From assembly GCA_028693035.1 (NCBI GenBank), contig JAQUWE010000013.1:1-45160 (forward strand): 45,160 nucleotides of DNA. The letters run 5' to 3'. A program made the translations under genes and the position numbers. Below the pieces are notes generated by a model. The model saw only the letters and a program-made list of their open reading frames with translations, had not been told where the DNA came from and searched no databases. This document shows, piece after piece, positions 33,982 to 42,365 of the stretch (position 1 is its first letter; each line of letters begins with the position of its first letter). The DNA is from Bacilli bacterium (GTDB lineage: Bacteria > Bacillota_I > Bacilli_A > RF39 > UBA660).

Positions 33982-34066
33982 TGGTGCGAGTGAAGGGACT
34001 TGAACCCCCATGTCGTAAGACACTAGATCCTAAGTCTAGCGCGTCTGCCAATTTCGCCACACTCGC
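33982..34066 (-). tRNA. tRNA-Leu (TAG anticodon)
   Basis: The 85-nt gene has acceptor arms GCGAGTG and CACTCGC, an A discriminator and an encoded CCA. The anticodon stem CTAGA/TCTAG encloses the loop CTTAGGA, giving anticodon TAG. The long variable arm (TGTCTTACGACA) is typical of class II tRNA-Leu. A spurious protein reading frame runs through it. Confidence 0.95.
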
Positions 34067-34077
34067 GATTAAATAAA

Positions 34078-34154
34078 TGGTGGACCTTGATGGACTCGAA
34101 CCATCGACCGTCCGGTTATGAGCCGGATGCTCTAACCAACTGAGCTAAAGGTCC
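34078..34154 (-). tRNA. tRNA-Ile2 (CAT anticodon, lysidine type)
   Basis: The 77-nt gene, with encoded CCA, begins GGACCTTTAGCTCAGTTGG and has anticodon stem CCGG with loop CTCATAA, giving CAT. A CAT anticodon can be Met, fMet or Ile2. The acceptor and anticodon arms match the Ile2 tRNA of Bacilli and Mycoplasma, whose C34 is changed to lysidine by TilS so that it reads AUA. Elongator Met remains a less likely alternative. Confidence 0.85.
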
Positions 34155-34174
34155 AGCAGCATTACTGCTTCTTA

Positions 34175-34203
34175 ATAATATCATATTCAAATAAAATATG
34201 CAA
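34175..34203 (-). promoter_or_regulatory. tRNA operon promoter
   Basis: On the minus strand TTGCAT (34203-34198), 17-nt spacer, TATTAT (34180-34175) with extended TGA, 21 nt before the first tRNA. Confidence 0.7.
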
Positions 34204-34283
34204 TATGTTTTAAATAATTTTTTTTATAAATTTTAACGCATTTTTATCTTTATAATATAGTATAAGTAAAGGAGAAGATTTAT

Positions 34284-35231
34284 ATGATAGGAAATACTCC
34301 TATGATTGAGATAAAATACACATATAAAAACCAGATTAGAAAGATTTATACCAAACTAGAATTTTATAATATAACGGGTAGTATCAAAGATAGAATGGTG
34401 CAGTATTGTATCCAAAAGAATATAGAAAATGGCAATATCAAAGAAGGAGATGCCCTTATTGAAGCCACAAGTGGGAATACCGGTATTAGTTTAGCGGCTA
34501 TGGGTGCTAGGCTCCAGCATCCTGTTTATATCTTTATGCCAGACTTTGTCAGCAAAGAAAGAATAGAACTTATAAAATCTTTTGGTGCGAATGTCACACT
34601 GGTTTCTAAAGAAGAAGGCGGCTATGACACTTGTATTCGTTTAGCTGATGCTTTTAAACAAGAGTATGGTGGTTTTCGTTTAGATCAGTTTAAACATCCT
34701 TACAATATTACCGCACATTATCAAGGTACTGCCACGGAAATTGTAAAACAGCTTCCCCTTATAGATGGTTTTGCTTCGGGAATTGGAACTGGAGGCACTT
34801 TGATGGGCTGCGCCCTTAAGATAAAAGAAAACAATGAGAACGCTGTGATTGCGGCAATTGAACCTTCTACCATGACACTTCTCTCTGTTCCAAAAGTAAT
34901 AGGGGACCATCAAATAGAAGGAATCGCGGATGGATTTATGCCAGCCCTTGTCGATACAGAACTTATTAACAAAGTCATTCTTATACAAGATATAGAAGCC
35001 ATTGCCATCGCCCAAAAACTTGCCAAAGAATTAGGACTCGGCGTAGGTATTTCTTCCGGTGCAAACTGCCTTGGTGGTATTTTATTAGAAGAAGCGATAG
35101 GAGGAACTATCTGTACTGTCTTTCCAGATGACAATAAAAAGTATTTAAGTACAAAACTTTTAGAGGAACAAGAATTAGGAGAAGAGAGTATCGTCTCACA
35201 AATTAGGTTTCTCTCTTATGAAATCATGTAA
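34284..35231 (+). CDS. cysK: Cysteine synthase-family PLP enzyme
   Basis: The 315-residue enzyme belongs to the beta-family of PLP enzymes that make cysteine from O-acetylserine and sulfide. It has IGNTPM at the start, the PLP lysine in GSIKDRM, the substrate loop TSGNTGISLA, the phosphate-binding GIGTGGTLMG, and GVGISSGAN. The usual NPGGSVKDR reads NITGSIKDR, a modest change. AAAGGAG precedes the ATG. The next gene is cysS, which charges cysteine onto tRNA. No cysE is in view, so a related reaction (for example with homoserine esters) is not excluded. Confidence 0.85.
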   Translation: MIGNTPMIEIKYTYKNQIRKIYTKLEFYNITGSIKDRMVQYCIQKNIENGNIKEGDALIEATSGNTGISLAAMGARLQHPVYIFMPDFVSKERIELIKSFGANVTLVSKEEGGYDTCIRLADAFKQEYGGFRLDQFKHPYNITAHYQGTATEIVKQLPLIDGFASGIGTGGTLMGCALKIKENNENAVIAAIEPSTMTLLSVPKVIGDHQIEGIADGFMPALVDTELINKVILIQDIEAIAIAQKLAKELGLGVGISSGANCLGGILLEEAIGGTICTVFPDDNKKYLSTKLLEEQELGEESIVSQIRFLSYEIM

Positions 35232-35257
35232 TAGTGTGTTATTTTTTGACTCTTTGT

Positions 35258-35286
35258 TTGAAAACATATACGAGGTATGTTATAAT
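35258..35286 (+). promoter_or_regulatory. cysS promoter
   Basis: TTGAAA (35258-35263), 17-nt spacer, TATAAT (35281-35286) with extended TGT. Confidence 0.75.
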
Positions 35287-35311
35287 AAAAAAATAGAAAA
35301 GAAGGTGTTTT

Positions 35312-36712
35312 ATGAAAATATATAATACTCTTACCAAACAAATAGAAACATTTACGCCCCATAAAGAAGGCGTTGTAAATTTATATACTTGTGGTCCTAC
35401 CGTATATCACTTTGCGCATATTGGCAATTTAAGATGCTACATATTTGAAGACATCTTAGAAAAAGCACTTACATACGTTGGCTACAAAGTCAATCGTGTT
35501 ATGAACATTACAGATGTAGGTCATATGACAAGTGATGCAGATGAAGGCGAAGACAAGATGTTAAAAGGAGCAAAAAGAGAACACAAAACAGTGTACGAAA
35601 TTGCAGACTTTTATACAGAAGCTTTCTTTGCCGACACTCATAAGCTTAATATTAAAAAGCCACCTGTGATTGAAAAAGCTTCTTCACACATTGATATGTA
35701 CATCAAAATGATTGAAAAATTATTAGAAGATGGTTTTGCTTATAAAGAAGGCGGCAACGTTTACTTTGATATTAGTAAGGCAAAAGATTACTATGCACTA
35801 TCAGGCATGAATACAGAAGATTTAATGGTAGGTGCTAGAGAAGATGTCGAAGAAGATGCCCATAAAAAAAATCCTTATGATTTTGGTCTATGGTTTACTG
35901 TCTCTAAATTTGAAAACCAAGCCATGCAGTGGGATTCTCCATGGGGAAGAGGTTATCCAGGATGGCATATTGAATGTTCTGGAATAGCCCTTACATATCT
36001 AGGAGAATATTTAGACATTCACTGTGGTGGAATTGATAATATATTCCCACACCATACCAATGAAATTGCCCAAAGTGAAGCTTTTATAGGACACCCTTGG
36101 TGTAAATATTGGATGCATAGTGAGCACTTAAATGATCAAACAGGAAAAATGAGCAAAAGCAATGGTGAATTTTTAACCCTTTCTGTTTTAGAAAAAAAAG
36201 GATTCAGTCCTTTGGTATACCGTTTATTCTGCTTGAATTCACATTATAGAAAAACACTTGTTTTTTCATATGAAGCAATGGAACAAACCAAAAATACTTA
36301 TGAAAAATTACTTTCTAAAATAGATGCTGTTAAAAAAGAAGCACAAGGAGAAGTAGAAGAAGGTATACTTCAAAAATTCCAAACTGCTTTCAAAGAAAAT
36401 TTAGAGAATGATTTAAATACAGCTTCTGCTTTAACAACGCTTTATGATGTTTTAAAAGCAGAGACAACAGCGGCTACCAAAATAAAATTAATAGAAGAAT
36501 TTGATACCGTATTGTCTTTAGATTTACTAAAAGATAAAACTACTGAAATTACAGCAGAATTAGAAACCTATATAAAAGAGCAAATAAATCTAAGAACACT
36601 TGCTAAACAAGAAAAAGATTTCACAAAAGCAGATGCAATTAGAGAAGCCCTTTTAGAAAAAGGAATTGAAATCAAAGATACAAGAGAAGGCACCATTTTT
36701 AGTCTTAGATAA
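35312..36712 (+). CDS. cysS: Cysteinyl-tRNA synthetase
   Basis: The 466-residue class I synthetase has the HIGN motif (HFAHIGNLR near 31-39), zinc-site residues in YTCGPT, IECSGIA and the HCGGIDNIFPHHTNEIA segment, and KMSKSNG near residue 280. Length and order are normal. The ribosome binding site is AAGGTG. The gene follows the cysteine synthase with its own extended -10 promoter and precedes a YugP-type peptidase by 14 nt. Confidence 0.97.
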   Translation: MKIYNTLTKQIETFTPHKEGVVNLYTCGPTVYHFAHIGNLRCYIFEDILEKALTYVGYKVNRVMNITDVGHMTSDADEGEDKMLKGAKREHKTVYEIADFYTEAFFADTHKLNIKKPPVIEKASSHIDMYIKMIEKLLEDGFAYKEGGNVYFDISKAKDYYALSGMNTEDLMVGAREDVEEDAHKKNPYDFGLWFTVSKFENQAMQWDSPWGRGYPGWHIECSGIALTYLGEYLDIHCGGIDNIFPHHTNEIAQSEAFIGHPWCKYWMHSEHLNDQTGKMSKSNGEFLTLSVLEKKGFSPLVYRLFCLNSHYRKTLVFSYEAMEQTKNTYEKLLSKIDAVKKEAQGEVEEGILQKFQTAFKENLENDLNTASALTTLYDVLKAETTAATKIKLIEEFDTVLSLDLLKDKTTEITAELETYIKEQINLRTLAKQEKDFTKADAIREALLEKGIEIKDTREGTIFSLR

Positions 36713-36726
36713 AAGGAGAGAAACGA

Positions 36727-37431
36727 TTGAATTATATGACACTTGGGTATGAAAATATCGCAACAATAGGCCTCTTTATTATTGGTTTTATTGCTGTCCT
36801 TTATGCCCAGACCAAAATGAACAACAGTTACCGTAAAAACAAACAAATTAAAAATATACAAGGAAAAACAGGTGTTGAAGTAGCCCGTACAATTTTAGAC
36901 GCCAATGGTCTTACTTCTATTTATGTCGTAGAGACAAGAGGAGAGTTAACCGATCATTATGATCCTACAAGAAAAGTCATCAAACTCTCTTCTGCTATTT
37001 TCCATGGAGACAGTATTGCAGCTGCTTCCATTGCGGCCCATGAATGTGGCCATGCCATCCAAGATAAAGTAGGGTATACGTTTATGCGAATTAGAAGTGC
37101 CATAGTACCTATTGTCAATTCCATCACGTACATTGGTTACTTTGTTTCTATTTTATCTCTATTCTTTGGAATGATTGGCTATTTAAAAATAGGAATTTTA
37201 ATGTTACTAGCCGCACTCATTTTTCAGCTTATCACACTTCCGGTTGAATTTGATGCATCCAAAAGAGCAGAACAAGAATTATATAAATTAGGTCTTATTG
37301 AAAAGAAGGAACAAGAAGATGTGCATGACATGTTAAAAGCGGCTGCCCTTACTTATGTAGCTGCTTTCATCTCTACAATTCTAAATTTATTAAGACTCGT
37401 TTTAATGCTAAGTGGAAATAAAGACGATTAA
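36727..37431 (+). CDS. Membrane zinc metallopeptidase, YugP family
   Basis: The 234-residue protein belongs to the neutral zinc metallopeptidase family that includes B. subtilis YugP. It has an N-terminal membrane helix (about 10-27), the zinc motif HECGH (near residue 104), two or three more helices at 125-175, and a helix near the end. A TTG start at 36727 is chosen because AAAAGGAG lies 8 nt before it; the next ATG (36736) would be 17 nt away. It lies 14 nt after cysS, probably in one transcript. The natural substrate of the family is not known. Confidence 0.85.
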   Translation: MNYMTLGYENIATIGLFIIGFIAVLYAQTKMNNSYRKNKQIKNIQGKTGVEVARTILDANGLTSIYVVETRGELTDHYDPTRKVIKLSSAIFHGDSIAAASIAAHECGHAIQDKVGYTFMRIRSAIVPIVNSITYIGYFVSILSLFFGMIGYLKIGILMLLAALIFQLITLPVEFDASKRAEQELYKLGLIEKKEQEDVHDMLKAAALTYVAAFISTILNLLRLVLMLSGNKDD

Positions 37432-37443
37432 AAAAAGAAAAAC

Positions 37444-37468
37444 AAAGTCCAAATAGAAGACTTTTTTT
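37444..37468 (+). terminator. Terminator after the YugP-type gene
   Basis: AAAGTC and GACTTT around a loop of about 9 nt, followed by TTTTT. Confidence 0.6.
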
Positions 37469-37478
37469 CTTGCAAATA

Positions 37479-37487
37479 TGGTATACT
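37479..37487 (+). promoter_or_regulatory. Extended -10 promoter of truB
   Basis: TGGTATACT (37479-37487), without a good -35; 23 nt before the ATG. Confidence 0.5.
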
Positions 37488-37509
37488 AAAAAAAGAAAAG
37501 AGGAATCTT

Positions 37510-38370
37510 ATGAATGGCATTTTATTGGTTTCAAAACCAAAAGATTATACAAGTAGGGATATTGTAAATATTGTATCCAAACATTTAGGAACCAAGAAAA
37601 TAGGACATACAGGTACATTAGATCCTCTTGCGACGGGTGTTTTGGTACTGTGTATTGGAAAAGCAACTAAATTTGCGGAAATATTAACAGCGGAAAGTAA
37701 AGAATATATAGCAGAGGTTTGCCTTGGTACAGAAACAGATACTTATGATATTACAGGGACTGTTTTAAAGGAAGAGGATGTTTCTATCACAAAAGAAGAC
37801 ATTGAAAAAGCCCTTTCTTTCTTCCATAAAACTTACCTACAACAAGTTCCTATTTATGCGGCTGTAAAAGTAAATGGCAAAAAACTCTATGAGTATGCAA
37901 GAGAAGGTATAGAAATCACACCTCCTTCTAAAGAAGTTACCATTCAAAATATTGAACTTTTAGGAGAGCCATCTTATCAAAATGGAAAAACTTATTTTAA
38001 AATGAAATGTACAGTAAGCAAAGGCACCTATATCAGAAGTCTTATTCATGACATTGCTTCTTACTTAGAAGTCCCTGGTACAATGCAGGAACTAGAAAGA
38101 ACAAAGCAAGGACCTTACCTCATAGAAGATACTTTTACTTTAGAAGAAATAGAAAAAGGGGAATACCAGCTAATGCCTTTCTTAACAGCGTTAGATAAAT
38201 TTCCTAAAGTTACAGTAGGAGAAGAAATAGAAGCTAAAATTCATAATGGTGCTGTTTTAGAAAATGAGTATGGACAGCTTCCCCTTGTCTTTATAAATCA
38301 AACAGGCCATCCTTTAGCCCTTTATAAAGAATACAAAGAAAACCTTATTAAACCTTGGAAAATGTTTTAA
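37510..38370 (+). CDS. truB: tRNA pseudouridine-55 synthase
   Basis: The 286-residue enzyme makes the pseudouridine of the T loop of tRNAs. It has the family opening GILLVSKPKDYTS, GHTGTLDPLATGVL with the catalytic Asp, the KSKEYIAEV-like tract (ESKEYIAEVCLGTETDTYD), YAAVKVNGKKLYEYAR and GTYIRSLIHD. Its N-terminal start follows GAGGAA. In many Firmicutes truB is joined to rbfA and ribF; here it is alone. Confidence 0.95.
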   Translation: MNGILLVSKPKDYTSRDIVNIVSKHLGTKKIGHTGTLDPLATGVLVLCIGKATKFAEILTAESKEYIAEVCLGTETDTYDITGTVLKEEDVSITKEDIEKALSFFHKTYLQQVPIYAAVKVNGKKLYEYAREGIEITPPSKEVTIQNIELLGEPSYQNGKTYFKMKCTVSKGTYIRSLIHDIASYLEVPGTMQELERTKQGPYLIEDTFTLEEIEKGEYQLMPFLTALDKFPKVTVGEEIEAKIHNGAVLENEYGQLPLVFINQTGHPLALYKEYKENLIKPWKMF

Positions 38371-38386
38371 AAAAATAAAAAAATGC

Positions 38387-38420
38387 AAAAAATGTCGAAA
38401 AAAAAGTTGACATTTTTTTT
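38387..38420 (+). terminator. truB terminator overlapping the tetR promoter
   Basis: AAAAAATGTC and GACATTTTTT form a 10-bp stem, then more T. The 3' arm contains the TTGACA of the next promoter. Confidence 0.75.
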
Positions 38421-38435
38421 TGATAAGAATATACT
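38407..38435 (+). promoter_or_regulatory. tetR-yhgE promoter
   Basis: TTGACA (38407-38412), 17-nt spacer, TATACT (38430-38435). The -35 lies in the terminator stem and the operator begins right after the -10. Confidence 0.8.
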
Positions 38436-38436
38436 A

Positions 38437-38463
38437 GTATACTGAACCAGTGAAACAGTATAC
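38437..38463 (+). promoter_or_regulatory. Probable TetR operator
   Basis: Perfect inverted repeat GTATACTG (38437-38444), 11-nt spacer, CAGTATAC (38456-38463), between the -10 box and the ribosome binding site of the TetR gene. ATACTAGTAT (38431-38440) overlaps it as a second palindrome. The position over the transcription start fits autorepression. Confidence 0.7.
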
Positions 38464-38475
38464 AGGAGTGATAAA

Positions 38476-39057
38476 ATGGATAAAAGAAAACAGATTATAG
38501 AAAAAGCTCGTTTTTTATTCCAAAATTATGGATATAAAAAGGTAAGTATGGATGAAATAGCAAGAGAAGCAGAAGTAACCAAAAAAACAATCTACAGCTA
38601 TTTCAAAGACAAAGATGCTTTGTTTGGGTATTTTATTGAAGAAGAAAGAGAACAAATGAAGCAAATAATCGAACAAATAGAAAAGAAGAATTTATCTTTT
38701 TTTGATACCGTTCATGAAACCATCTATGCACTTTTAAAGTATCATAACCAGTCACCTTTTTTTAAGACTTTGCACCAAGAGGCAAAACTTCTTGCTGTAT
38801 CTCCTGCTTTGGGGTATTTAAAAGAAACAGAAAAAGATACAGAAAATTATATTAAAAGAAAATTAACAGAAGCTATGCAAAAAAAACAAATTAAAACTTG
38901 TAATGCAGACTTATGTGCTTTTATTATTTTAAAGGTTTACAAAGCACTTTTAATAGAGTGGGATTGTACCAATCATCCTCTTAGTGAAAAAGAAGTGACA
39001 GATAATATTACAGCTGTTTTAAAAACAGGTTTATTTAACGAAGGAGGAAATATATGA
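38476..39057 (+). CDS. TetR/AcrR-family repressor
   Basis: The 193-residue protein has the TetR helix-turn-helix at 9-50 (AREAEVTKKTIYSYFKDKDALF) and an all-helical ligand domain. AGGAGTG precedes the ATG. It overlaps the YhgE/Pip gene by 4 nt (ATGA), so it most likely controls that gene along with itself through the inverted repeat in its promoter. The ligand is unknown. Confidence 0.9.
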   Translation: MDKRKQIIEKARFLFQNYGYKKVSMDEIAREAEVTKKTIYSYFKDKDALFGYFIEEEREQMKQIIEQIEKKNLSFFDTVHETIYALLKYHNQSPFFKTLHQEAKLLAVSPALGYLKETEKDTENYIKRKLTEAMQKKQIKTCNADLCAFIILKVYKALLIEWDCTNHPLSEKEVTDNITAVLKTGLFNEGGNI

Positions 39058-40907
39058 AAATAACAGATAAAAAAGCAATGAAATATGTCATTATTGTAGC
39101 CTTACTATTGATTCCTTTTATGTATAGCTTTTTTTACTTAAAAGCCTTTTGGGATCCATATGGAAAAATGAATGAAATTCCAGTTGCGGTTGTCAATTTA
39201 GATAAAGGTACCAATAATAAAGGAAAAGAACTTATTGATAGTTTACAAAAAAAGAATGTTCTTAAGTTCTCAGTAACAGATAAAGAAAAAGCAGAGGATG
39301 GTTTACAAGACCAAACTTACTATGCGGTTATTACGATTCCAAGTGATTTTACAAGTCGTTTAGAAAGTGCGAAAGATAAGAATCGTAAATATACAACAAT
39401 TACTTATAGTCCCAATCAAAAATCCAATTATTTAGCTTCACAAATTATTTCACGTGTCATCACAGAGGTAGAAAAAGAAACCAATGCGAATGTTGCGAAA
39501 GAAGTAGTCAATACTTTATCTGATAAATTAAAAGAAGTACCAGAGAAAGTCACACAAATTGAATCAGGACTTGCAGAAATAGAAAATGGAACGTCTTCCT
39601 TAAAAGAAGGAACAGGGAAATTAACAGAAGGCATGCAGACGCTACAAAATGGAGCCACCACACTTACACAAAATTATGAAACTTTTGATGCTGGTTTATT
39701 GCAAAGTAAAAATGGTGTAGATACACTAGTAAGTGGAACCCAGTCTCTTCATGAGGGAGCCACCAATTTAAATGCAGGTGTCACTACTTATGTAAGTAGT
39801 GTAGATAAGTTAGCTGGCAATATCACAAATCTTAGTACACTTTTAACTTTATTAAATGAGCATCCAGAATATATAAACTTGCCACAAGTACAAGCGCAAC
39901 TAAAGGCAGCTACACAAACACTAAATGCTCTTACAACCAAACAAAATGGAGTAAGTGAAGTGGATAAATTAGTGGGTGCTGGAAAACAAATCAAACAAGG
40001 GGCAAACCAGTTAGAGAATGGAAGTAAAACACTATACCAAGGAAGTACTTCTTTACAAACAGGTATGCAGACCTTAAAAGGCGCAAGTACAACCATTCAA
40101 AATGGAATGCATTCCTTACAGGCAGGTATTGTAACTGCTAGCAATGGCGTTACACAGCTTGATAATGGAACTTCTACTTTACATAATGGGGTAAGTACAG
40201 CCAAAACAGAAGTAACCAATCAAAAACAAAAAATGGAAGAAGAGATTTCTGCATTAGATGGACTTGGTGATTATGTTAAAAAACCAGTACAAATTAAAGA
40301 AAACGATACACCAAAAGTAAATGAATATGGAACCGCTTTTGCGCCTTACTTTATTTCTATCTCATTATGGGTAGGGGCTCTTATGTTATTTGTTGTTTTA
40401 TATTATGATGTGAATGATCGTTTTCCAACCTTTAGTAGAAATGCCAAAAACAAAACAAAAAGAACATTTGCCTATATGGGAATCGCTACCTTACAAGCGC
40501 TTGTCTTAGGAATCATCCTAAAAGTAGGACTTGGATATACAGTAACCAATTATGGACTTTATTTCGCAGCACTTGTTTTAGCAGCCAATGCCTTTGTTCT
40601 TATTATAGAATTTTTAATTGTACACTTTAATGATGTTGGTAAATTCTTAGCTATATTACTTTTAGTACTACAACTTGCCGCATCAGCAGGGACTTTCCCT
40701 ATTGAAACAGTACCTACCATTTTTCAAAAAATATATCCATTTATGCCAATTGGATATACCGTACGTTTATTCAAAGAAGCGCTTATTCGTATAGATGCTG
40801 CTTTATTAACAAAAGACGTATGTATTATGATAGGCATTTTGGTTTTCTTCTTTTGTGTCAATTTTATAAAAGACAAAAGAGAACAGAAAAAACAACTCGT
40901 AAAATAA
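39054..40907 (+). CDS. YhgE/Pip-family membrane protein
   Basis: The 617-residue protein has one N-terminal membrane helix (about 10-30). A large extracytoplasmic part follows with Pip signatures (IPVAVVNLDKGTNN near 42) and many tandem coiled-coil repeats of the type G-x-x-x-L-x-x-G-x-x-x-L (about 170-405). Five or six C-terminal helices (about 430-610) resemble the permease part of ABC-2 transporters. The family includes the phage infection protein of Lactococcus and the EsaA-like partner of type VII secretion; B. subtilis YhgE is in it. It is the target gene of the TetR regulator before it. No secretion genes are adjacent. Confidence 0.88.
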   Translation: MKITDKKAMKYVIIVALLLIPFMYSFFYLKAFWDPYGKMNEIPVAVVNLDKGTNNKGKELIDSLQKKNVLKFSVTDKEKAEDGLQDQTYYAVITIPSDFTSRLESAKDKNRKYTTITYSPNQKSNYLASQIISRVITEVEKETNANVAKEVVNTLSDKLKEVPEKVTQIESGLAEIENGTSSLKEGTGKLTEGMQTLQNGATTLTQNYETFDAGLLQSKNGVDTLVSGTQSLHEGATNLNAGVTTYVSSVDKLAGNITNLSTLLTLLNEHPEYINLPQVQAQLKAATQTLNALTTKQNGVSEVDKLVGAGKQIKQGANQLENGSKTLYQGSTSLQTGMQTLKGASTTIQNGMHSLQAGIVTASNGVTQLDNGTSTLHNGVSTAKTEVTNQKQKMEEEISALDGLGDYVKKPVQIKENDTPKVNEYGTAFAPYFISISLWVGALMLFVVLYYDVNDRFPTFSRNAKNKTKRTFAYMGIATLQALVLGIILKVGLGYTVTNYGLYFAALVLAANAFVLIIEFLIVHFNDVGKFLAILLLVLQLAASAGTFPIETVPTIFQKIYPFMPIGYTVRLFKEALIRIDAALLTKDVCIMIGILVFFFCVNFIKDKREQKKQLVK

Positions 40908-40932
40908 AAGGATGTTAACATTCTTTTTTTTA
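40905..40932 (+). terminator. Terminator after the yhgE gene
   Basis: AAAAGGATGTTAACATTCTTTTTTT, a self-complementary sequence ending in a T run. Confidence 0.65.
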
Positions 40933-40961
40933 TTTACAATTGCTTTAAAAACAGGTATACT
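40933..40961 (+). promoter_or_regulatory. Promoter of the pilin-tail-tip gene
   Basis: TTTACA (40933-40938), 17-nt spacer, TATACT (40956-40961). Confidence 0.65.
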
Positions 40962-40994
40962 TTTTATAGAATATAGAAATGAGAGATGTGGAAG

Positions 40995-42365
40995 ATGAAA
41001 AACACAAGGTATAAAAATACTTTAGGTCGCCGTGGTTTTACATTAATAGAAGTACTAGGCATTATTGTCGTACTAGGCATTATATCGGTTATCACGGTAC
41101 CCATGGTATATAAGGTCATAGAAAGTTCGCAAAAGAAAGCTTTCAAAGAAACAACAGAAGGGATCGTAAGAGCAGCCGATGTGTATTTCGCAAGAAATAG
41201 TACAAAACTATATAAAACATTTGAAACAAACGGCGGTCTTATTTCTTTTGTCTTTGATGAAGCATTAGGTAAAAAAGGTATTTCTGCAGAAGGGTATGAA
41301 ATCACCTATAGTGGGGAAGCTCCAATTGCGGGGAAAGTCCTTCTTTATAATGATGGAACCATAGAAGTAGAAAATCTGACAAACGGAAAATACTATGCCA
41401 ATAAAGATGTAGATACACCTGTTGTTGTAACAACAATATCTACGACTCTTACGAGAGAAGAACTTACCAAAAAGGTAAAAGAATTATTGGATAGAATGGA
41501 TACCGTAGAAAAAGAAAATAAAGATGCGAAAACAAAAATTACTTCCTTACAATCAGAAAATACGACTTTAAAAAGTCAAACCCAAACTAATACTGTTGAT
41601 ATTGGTACTTTAAAAACGCAAGTTGCTAAAAATACAACAGATATTTCTAATATAAGTAAAAATCAGTTAAATGAAACTTACCCAGTAGGAAGCATTTATA
41701 TCAGTACAAGTAGTACGAGCCCATCAACCTTATTTGGTGGAGTATGGGAAGCATACGGCACAGGAAGAACTTTGGTAGGCATCAATACCGCAGATGGAAA
41801 CTTTAATACAGTAGGGAAAACAGGGGGAAGTACGACAACGACTTTATCTGCTGCCAACTTACCAAGTCATACCCATAGTATTCCTGCTTTAAGTGGAAGT
41901 ACAAATGCTGCAGGTGCCCATACACATACCTATAGTGAAACGACAAGTGCTGCAGGAAATCACAATCATACCTTTAGCGGTACTACCAGCAGTGCAGGTG
42001 CTCATACCCATCCAAATCATCCAAATGTATTTGTAGACAAAAGATATAGTGATGGAGCTTCTTCAGGAGGCTATCCAAGTTATGTAAATACCTCAGGTGC
42101 AAATCAAAGATACTTTAATACCCAGGCCTTTGATGGTGTTTATACATATACAGGAAGTGCCGGTGCACATACGCATACCTACAGCGGAACAACAACTACA
42201 ACAGGAAACCATACACATACCTTTAGTGGAACGACAAGTAGTGCAGGAAACCATAGCCATACCGTTGCTACCACAGCTTCTACAACAGGAGCTACAGGTT
42301 CAGCATCTGCATTCTCTAACTTACAACCATATATAACTGTATATATGTGGAGAAGAACTGCTTAG
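40995..42365 (+). CDS. Prepilin fused to a phage tail-tip adhesin domain
   Basis: The protein of 456 residues begins with a full class III prepilin signal: leader ending LGRRG, cleavage after Gly14, then FTLIEVLGIIVVLGII with Glu at +5. A pilin-like segment (about 30-140) and a coiled coil (about 150-225) follow. From 229 comes a phage tail-fibre/baseplate collar domain: YPVGSIYISTSSTSPSTLFGG, GRTLVGI, GGSTTTTLSAANLPSHTHS, then many G-x-H-x-H-T blocks and the closing NLQPYITVYMWRRTA. The His pairs bind metal ions inside the trimeric needle in phage T4 short tail fibres. An in-frame ATG at 40986 would add three residues; GAGAG lies at a better distance from 40995. There are no phage genes nearby. 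Trimer formation and surface display are inferred. Confidence 0.8.
   Translation: MKNTRYKNTLGRRGFTLIEVLGIIVVLGIISVITVPMVYKVIESSQKKAFKETTEGIVRAADVYFARNSTKLYKTFETNGGLISFVFDEALGKKGISAEGYEITYSGEAPIAGKVLLYNDGTIEVENLTNGKYYANKDVDTPVVVTTISTTLTREELTKKVKELLDRMDTVEKENKDAKTKITSLQSENTTLKSQTQTNTVDIGTLKTQVAKNTTDISNISKNQLNETYPVGSIYISTSSTSPSTLFGGVWEAYGTGRTLVGINTADGNFNTVGKTGGSTTTTLSAANLPSHTHSIPALSGSTNAAGAHTHTYSETTSAAGNHNHTFSGTTSSAGAHTHPNHPNVFVDKRYSDGASSGGYPSYVNTSGANQRYFNTQAFDGVYTYTGSAGAHTHTYSGTTTTTGNHTHTFSGTTSSAGNHSHTVATTASTTGATGSASAFSNLQPYITVYMWRRTA
41860..42275 (+). repeat. His-x-His repeat array in the tail-tip domain
   Basis: Seven or so blocks of the form A/N-H-T-H-T-Y/F-S-G-T-T (GNHTHTFSGTT, GAHTHTYSGTT and variants) lie in two groups, about 41865-42015 and 42160-42275. 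They are separated by a 45-residue loop (HPNHPNVFVDKRYSDGAS onward). The DNA repeats are imperfect, so they are not recent copies. Confidence 0.75.

Noticed and set aside
33815-34060. Minus-strand reading frame beginning MAKLADALDLGSSVLRHGG
   Set aside because: This is the well-known false protein produced by reading through a tRNA-Leu gene; the tRNA at 33982-34066 explains it.
40995-42365. Remnant of a prophage
   Set aside because: Only the tail-tip domain is phage-like. It is joined in frame to a prepilin, has its own promoter and terminator, and lies between housekeeping genes.
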